In this document: piece by piece, positions 57,860 to 64,000 of the stretch | Position numbering within the stretch: position 1 is the first letter of the stretch | Layout: each line of letters opens with the position of its first letter | Source of the DNA: Ampelocalamus luodianensis | Taxonomy: Eukaryota; Streptophyta; Magnoliopsida; Poales; Poaceae | Direction: 5' to 3' | Assembly (NCBI GenBank): GCA_036346255.1 | Contig: CM070622.1 | Location: 23,214,751 to 23,278,750, forward strand | Length of the DNA: 64,000 bases | Notes under the pieces: generated by a model | The model's database searches: none | The model's input: the letters and a program-made list of their open reading frames with translations, nothing else | What the model was told of the DNA's origin: nothing | Translations under genes and position numbers: made by a program

Positions 57860-58654
57860 TCAACAACACTGTTGAATTTCTTGTGTAGAATCTAAACTCA
57901 ACTCAGGGATAAGTTTCTCCAACTCCACTGCATCCTTATAGTAGTGCTTCAACTTGACGAAGAGCGTTCCCACATTGACTGCAATAACAGACTGGAGAGA
58001 GTTCTTCGTGGTTTGCACCATCTTGGGAAGGTGGTCAATGATGAACTTCACTTGAGTTTTGACGCCTTCGACCAGTTCTTCCACGGATGGCTTCTCCTTT
58101 GTGAGTTTAATTTCTTCACACTTTAGTTTTACAGTAATAGCTCTTAATTAAACCAAAACAAAAGACAAAGCTGTAGAGTTGGATTCTTTGTTGTTTTCGA
58201 TCTCTTCGATGAGAGCTTCCTTTTCTGCAAGGAGTTCTCCTTTTTGTTTAACCAAATCGCTTCTTATCTTGTCTATAGCTTTCATCTCTACTTTGACTTT
58301 ATATGCTATTGTGCTTTGGTCTTTTAGCTTTTGCTTTAAATCTAATTGTTAAGAAAAATAAGAAGATTTTGATAAGCCTAAAGAAAACTATAAAAACAAA
58401 TTAACTTAGAAGGTAGAGTCTTTACCTGCTTTCTCCTTCTCATATTTCGGAAGAAGTGCTTTATGGTCTTCCTTAAGCTTATCGTAGACCAGTTCGCACT
58501 CCTTTAATTCATTCATGAGCTTTAGATTGAGTTCACTAAGACGCCTTTGCTCAGCAGCAACTTCCTTGATGACCTCTTCTTTCTCATTAACATTCATTTC
58601 CTTGAGAACAAGCTGGAATTTGAGTTCTTTCGCTTGATTGTCAATTCCGATCAA
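57860..58654 (-). pseudogene. Antisense coiled-coil ORF of the gypsy element
   Basis: Two exon-like blocks on the minus strand. 58654-58406 encodes a heptad-rich helix (KEEVIKEVAAEQRRLSELNL, KLKEDHKALLPKYEKEK). 58084-57860 encodes VEGVKTQVKFIIDHLPKMVQ and a C-terminus ending STQEIQQCC. The region between has a stretch reading as coiled coil with stops (near 58150-58330) and may include an intron. Additional antisense ORFs between pol and the 3' LTR are established for Tat-lineage gypsy elements; this block has that position and character. Function of such ORFs is unknown. Confidence 0.65.
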
Positions 58655-58939
58655 CTTGTTCTCACACTCATGAATAAGTCGACTAGCAGTATACTTCTCT
58701 TATGTTCTCATACTCATGAATAAGCCAACCAGCAGTATAATTCTCTTTCTTAAGAAGACCGAGATAGCAGAGTTATAGTTGAAAAATTCTTCAGAAAATG
58801 AAAGGTTAAGAGTTTATTTTAACTTAATTTGTTAGCTTTGTAATTTTTGTATCCTTGAGAGTAGTTTTGATAGTCACATCCTTAATGAAGGTCTTAACAG
58901 GACCAAGTATTTCGGTTGTTTTCTACAAGCATAATAGTA

Positions 58940-60655
58940 ATAAGTCATGTCTCTGCTATTTTATCAAAATCAAAAGACTTATATAAAGAGATCATGGTCA
59001 TTCAAGTCTTTTATTTGTGACTCCAATTCACTATACCAAGAAACCTCCTTCCATTGGTTCCAACTAGGACATATCAAATCTGCAAGCTCCAACCCATCAT
59101 TTCATCCCACACACAAATTATTTTTATAAAAATTGAGTCTATATCAAGTAAGTTCTCAGCACCACCCATAACCGTGGGCAAGGCTACCTGGATAGTTTTC
59201 ACTCTGCAGAGGTCGCACAATTTTACCTAGAAGAGACAATCGTCTTATACTGTTAACACTCGATCGTAGGCGTGAGACTAAGATGACCATCACAAGGCCT
59301 TTACAATGCCCCACCCCAACGCAGCCCCACCCGTTGAGGTTTCACCGCCGTGGGTCACTCCTTCGTGGAGGCCCCTCTTGCATCGTGTGGTTTTCCTGTG
59401 GCTTCATTACTATCCATGCCACATTCCACCGATGGTAAAGCTAACGATGAGGCGAACAAATTAATCAGTCAGGTCGTGCCCATTATAGACTTGTGGTTGT
59501 ACTATTTTTACATGAGAAGGTGTTACAAGAACAGAGTCCTTAACTGACTTGGGCGATGCTTCGTCGTACCCACTCTATTGTACTTTTATCTGCACCCACA
59601 AAACTTACTATCTGCCCAAGTCTAAATCGGTTTTTAAGTTTTTGTTTTGAAAATCCTTTCTAGCTTCAACATACCAGCCAGGCTCCAACCTCAACTACCC
59701 AAATTTAATTTTGAAATTTGAATAATATCAGGGCAAATCAATGTCCACATGTCAATGTATCTAAGCAAGGCTAAGCATGTCACTTAGATATGAACTTAAT
59801 GTCTAGTTATGTATACCATTATCCCTAGGGTGACAAGGGGTAGTGTCCAAGTTTAACGAATAGGAATTTATACTCAATTAATGTTAATGTATTAACTATA
59901 AGCTCTATCAACATAATTGTATAAAGTATAGCGATGCAATTTCATAATTTAAAATAATATAATTATATTTCAAAAGTGGGTGCAAAATGATTATAGTATT
60001 GACTCGCCTTGCTCGATGTCTTGGTGGTCTTGGTCTTGCTCAACATGCTGCGCTTCCGGAGCTTCAATATCTATATACGCGAAAAATGACCAAGTTCGAA
60101 TAAATATGAATGAATTCAAATTGCATTCAAAATTCCAAATGAACACCAAAATTCATCTTTTTGGTTTGGTTTGGTAGGGTATGAATTTAGAAATAAGAAT
60201 CATTGAATTTTGATTTAAAACGAGTGGGAATGAGCTCTCGAAAGTTTTAAATCCAAAACAATTGTTGAAACTAAGAGATGAGAGAGAATTCTCTGACCGA
60301 CAGGTGTGGTCCACCGAGTTTTATTTTCTTATTTATTAATTACATAATCTTATTGTGACTGATAGGTGGGTCCCCTGGTATTTTAATTTCTTTTCTTGAT
60401 TTATTTTATAATTAAGAAATGCTACCGTCACTGATAGGTGGGGCCTAGCCTGTACAGACTTGGTTCATGGGAATAGTGTATGGACCGAGGACCCACGTAT
60501 TATTGATGTTGGTCTATAGACTAGGTCTACACTGTTCCTTTAAATAGTAGGACCCACATGTCATAGACTCAAAACTAATTTCCACTTTGAATTACGTTTT
60601 ACTAATTGATCTGGGCCCACACGTCATACTAACATCATCCCTTAATTAACCTGTC
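58940..60655 (-). repeat. Decayed gypsy-type LTR region (minus)
   Basis: No ORF above noise. Shares ordered motifs with 19860-21150: ACTCTGCAGAGGT, a CATCACAAGG block, TTTACAA, a CTTGCCTTG/CTCGCCTTG block and GACAGGTGGG stretches. The order is the same in both, so both derive from the same kind of long LTR on the minus strand. Borders are not resolved. Confidence 0.5.
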
Positions 60656-61243
60656 CTAATAACATTGATGAACCTGAAGGTCCGATTGTTGGTCCGATCT
60701 TTCGATGAGAACGATAAGTTCGGTAGGCGTCGCTCAACTCTCACGATCCTGGCTACGAACACGCAAGGCTCGAAACCACGCAATCGCTGAACTACTCGAC
60801 AAGTCATTATCAATCGTGCACGAATACCCGGTTGACTTGATCACGAAGATCGATTCCTGCATACACCGAAGAAGCACGCAAGAACAAGATAAATAAGCAA
60901 TCTGAAATTACGAATATGAATGAAATACTTGATAAATTGGGATTCCGAAGCGGTATTATAGTTGGTCTAGTCGACACAAGCCAATACACGAAGTTGCATG
61001 GAAGCTAACTTTTAACTAAACAAAATCCTAGGAAAACTAGAGGGGTGCGGCCTTCTTATATAGGGGAGGGGGAGCCGCACATATCCAAGAGCTAAGGGGT
61101 GATACTATTCATGGATACTGTTCACGTGAACAGTACGACCGTAAATAGTGCGGCCCAATGGGTGGCCAAGGAGGTGGTCGGCCCAAATAGGTTACAAAGC
61201 CCAATTTGGCCTAAACAGGTGACGCAGCACCTTATTTTGATGA
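60656..61243 (-). other. Promoter-like region of minus-strand retroelement
   Basis: Minus-strand TATATAAG at 61055-61062 followed by a long leader-like stretch. ACTATTCATGG and TGTTCACGTGAACAGT words are present at 61085-61160. Probably LTR sequence of the element whose gag lies to the right. Confidence 0.4.
61055..61062 (-). promoter_or_regulatory. TATA box of minus-strand LTR-like region
   Basis: TATATAAG on the minus strand, followed by a GC-rich start region. Confidence 0.45.
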
Positions 61244-63755
61244 TTACGGCGCGCACAGAAGAAATTTGGAAGTGAGGCCAGATCTGTTTGAAAGAAGACG
61301 AGATAAGCTTTCAATCAAGTACTTGTGGACCTCAAACGGAGTTCGTATGCGAAAGTTATGCCTATTTGAAATCAGGGCTGTCTCTGGAGGCCGAACTGGA
61401 TTCCAAAACGTGTCCAACTTGAACTCTTGCTTTGCTTGGACACAAAGTGACATGAAAACTAGGGGTGTTCGTTCGGTTTTTTCGATATATACGGTTCGGT
61501 AAATACGGTGTATACGGTAAATACGGTATTGTTAATCCGGTAAATACAGTATTATTTAAAATACGGTTCGGTGTCGGTAAATACCACATTATTTCGGTAC
61601 GGTATCGGTAAATACCATATTTACCAAAGTTGATGCGAATTGAGAACGATAGGGCAAGTCGAAAATACTTGCGATCACAAAATTTGACACTTTCGGTGAA
61701 CAATACTACAGAGTTAACTCAGTTAAGTGCGAAAAACAGAGTTGAGATTAAACTTCGAGTGAATGACATGCATAGGATTAAGGCCCACTGTTCTGCAAGC
61801 TGCTCTTGGTTGGTACGTGACTGCATAGTCTACATGTGGGCATCAAATGAAAGTAGAGCAAAAGGCTTCATGGTCATTGGTCAAGAATCACGTCACATGT
61901 AGACTTCAGACTTCACAATCACAGCACTACAGCAGCCGGACATTAGTCGTATTAGTGTATTACGGAGATAGTTAGTCTTACTTGGATGTCTATTTGGATG
62001 AATGGATGGCCCGAGAGAATGTCTCATACTGGTCACATTTGATTGGCCGGCGGCGTCGGCACAGACACGGAGCGCCCGAGCGGCCGAGCCTGCTAGCTAC
62101 GCGTGTGCCGACTGCAGAGAGTTACGAAGATTTCGGTTTTTCCGGTGTTTTCAGTTTTTAGTCGGTTTTTACTGAAAAAACCGAACTCCCAAAAAAACTG
62201 ATTTCCAAAAACCGTACTGAATACCGGTCAAACCGAGTTGACTGGTACGGTTCGGTATTTTCGGTACGGTTTTAAAATGTACAGCCCTAATGAAAACCTT
62301 CCTTGTACCATGGCTTGGAGTAGCGCTCATATCCAGAGGGTTGATGTCCTTATCATCCTCCCCTTCTTGCATTTGAGTCGTCCTCGACTCAAGCTCATCC
62401 TCCAATTTCAAGAAAAACTTCAAAACTTGTAGCAATGCATGCTCATCTTTCTGCAAAATGTTAGCAACAACAAGTGGCAAAGAAATAGAGAAAGCTTTGG
62501 AAATTACAGGTGATTGTGCATGCATCAAATCAGGAAAGGTATATTTTCTCATAACAGTCAGTTTGCAACTCAATTTGCAAGTATAAGTGAAGTATATAGT
62601 AGAGTTATTCATTGCTCTGTGAAAGGGCAGCACAATAATTGAATTCAAAGAGCACAAGTCATTCATATAATAATATTTCAATTGAGCAATAGAAAATTCT
62701 TCTAACAAAGGTGAAAAGATTTGTAAGTTCTTCCATAATTCAACACCTTTATTCAGATTGTCAATACTAGATGGTGCAATAAAAGGTAAACACATAGGCA
62801 TTGGATGAGTATTAAATTTTATGTTTCTCTCATATTAAACAGGATTCAACACACAAGAATTATTGTCCAAAACAGTAAGTTTCAAATCATTCATGTGATC
62901 ACAAGTTATGCATATTCGATATACCAGAAATTGACTGCCTACACCATAATCTCCAATTAATTTAAAATAGTAGGTGTAGGTGCTAGAAAGAGAATTTAGC
63001 GATGAAAGTTCAGAAACTTTCTCCATAGCACATTCCAAACTAATTGGATCTTTAAGTATGATATAGCACAAAGCATCAGCAGGGGATATTCTATCTAGTA
63101 CTTTCTTATGTGTAATTAATTCGACATGTGCAAAATTATAAGAGTTCAGATTAGCACATGGTTCGTTCAAGTCAACACAATGAATATCAAAAGATTTCAC
63201 TACTACAGCAGGTATATACTCACAAGGTTGCTCTATGTCTTGCTGTAGCATTAAATCAGTACCTTTGTCTTTATCGTCCTCATCAGCTAATGTAGGTACC
63301 TCAAGCTTCTCCTCTAATGGCATAAGATGCGCAAGATCATCATTCATCTCTTCAAGCGTCTCGACGGTATCTTGAGATGGAGTAGGAGCCAAAATAATGT
63401 TAGCATTTTCAGTTACCTTAGGTCGCACCTCGCTTGTGATTGTGGTTGGTGGAGGTACAAATCAACGTTGTAATTTCTTCTTCATCTGCTCCCATGTGTA
63501 CATGAAGTGGTACTCCAGATTTGTCCATCAATGTTGAACATCACCGATTAGTGCCATCCTTGCCATGGTCATCTTCTCATAAGGATCAAGGTCCTGTCTT
63601 TCAAAATAGCTTTCCAACATAGTAACCCATAGAAAGTAGTCCAATGACGTACTCTCAGCAGTGAGTGGCAATATGTATGTAGGTAGTTGTTTCTCTTTGA
63701 GCTCAAATCTGTCTGCATTGACATCGTAATCTACCAAATTCAACCAACCTGTCAT
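61244..63755 (-). pseudogene. Gag-type ORF of an LTR element, split by a MITE
   Basis: One minus-strand frame runs from the ATG at 63755 to the TAG at 61244 if the hAT MITE (61460-62289) and one TSD copy are skipped. Stops interrupt it at 63528 (TGA), about 63459 (TGA) and 62835 (TAA). The N-terminal part resembles Retrotrans_gag (YFLWVTMLESYFER, YEKMTMARMALIGDVQH, then after the stop WTNLEYHFMYTWEQMKKKL). The middle is acidic; the C-terminal half has no recognised domain. The two TGA codons sit where Trp is common in gag, so G-to-A change of TGG is likely. No RT or integrase follows, so the parent was probably non-autonomous. Confidence 0.65.
61460..62289. mobile_element. hAT MITE, 830 bp, in a gag-type ORF
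   Basis: Ends TAGGGGTGTTCG and, reversed, TAGGGCTGTACA. The 8-bp sequence ATGAAAAC flanks it exactly (61452-61459, 62290-62297), the hAT target size. Subterminal regions are rich in (A/T)CGGTA and TTCGGTAT words in both orientations. No transposase ORF. Confidence 0.93.
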
Positions 63756-64000
63756 TGTTAGTAGAAAACAAAGAACAAATCACAAGTATATGTTCCTACC
63801 AACTACTAGGATCTGGAGGCTCAAATCAAGTCACTCACACTCAAGCTTATACCAAGTTCTTACCAATACCGCAAGGAAGTGGTACAACCGGTGGCTGGTT
63901 CGTGATACTCTCACTTGCGATTAGCCCAACGATTGCAAGGAACGACACCTGCTGAGTTAGTAGGAAGTGGAGCTTGGAAGGATTCAATATGGTAGCAAGG
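63756..64000 (-). other. Upstream leader of the gag-type ORF
   Basis: Sequence before the gag ATG on the minus strand; no LTR border or primer site is visible before the window ends. Confidence 0.4.

Overview
This window is nuclear DNA of a grass (Poaceae). The evidence is nested Ty1/copia and Ty3/gypsy LTR retrotransposons, MITEs of several superfamilies (Stowaway, hAT, Mutator-like, CACTA), a Mutator-like transposase, an L1-type poly-A insertion, and one host gene with plant introns. The species cannot be named from the sequence.

Layout. 1-1.4 kb: a 62-bp tandem repeat array, a TATA box and a broken GRF zinc-finger ORF. 1.38-5.05 kb: a Mutator-like element (MULE) with TIRs and a decayed transposase. 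5.33-5.62 kb: a foldback MITE. 6.05-11.53 kb: a complete but frameshifted copia element (minus strand, TSD GATAC). 12.6-12.86 kb: a Stowaway MITE. 13.0-18.8 kb: a three-level nest, in which a gypsy-type LTR hosts a pol-less copia derivative whose LTR end hosts an L1-like insertion with a 14-bp target duplication. 19-22 kb: a decayed gypsy-type LTR on the minus strand. 22.04-28.49 kb: an old copia element (plus strand).

29.2-46.46 kb is the centre of the window: one AINTEGUMENTA-LIKE/PLETHORA (AIL) AP2 transcription factor gene on the minus strand. All eight exons are legible, including the 9-nt micro-exon of this family, and they give an open frame of 381 codons. The gene carries a 6.4-kb copia element inside coding exon 1 (39842-46248), a 6.3-kb copia element inside intron 4 (30660-36990) and a Mutator-type MITE about 40 bp past the stop codon. 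The intronic copia itself contains a likely solo LTR, a small MITE and a repeat block replacing its reverse transcriptase core.

47.49-51.59 kb is a 4.1-kb solo LTR (TSD TTTCG). 53.45-54.63 kb is a solo LTR (TSD GAACC) related to the copia in AIL exon 1. 54.6-58.9 kb is a gypsy remnant with integrase, an antisense coiled-coil ORF of the kind known from Tat-lineage elements, and a CACTA MITE. 59-64 kb is a decayed gypsy-type LTR followed by a minus-strand gag-type ORF split by an 830-bp hAT MITE (8-bp TSD).

Two cross-cutting observations stand out. First, AIL exons are free of frameshifts while two copia elements with nearly identical LTRs are full of small differences clustered at CAG/CTG/CCGG sites; this looks more like a consensus error at CHG-methylated sites than decay. 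Second, apart from AIL nothing here is convincingly a working host gene.
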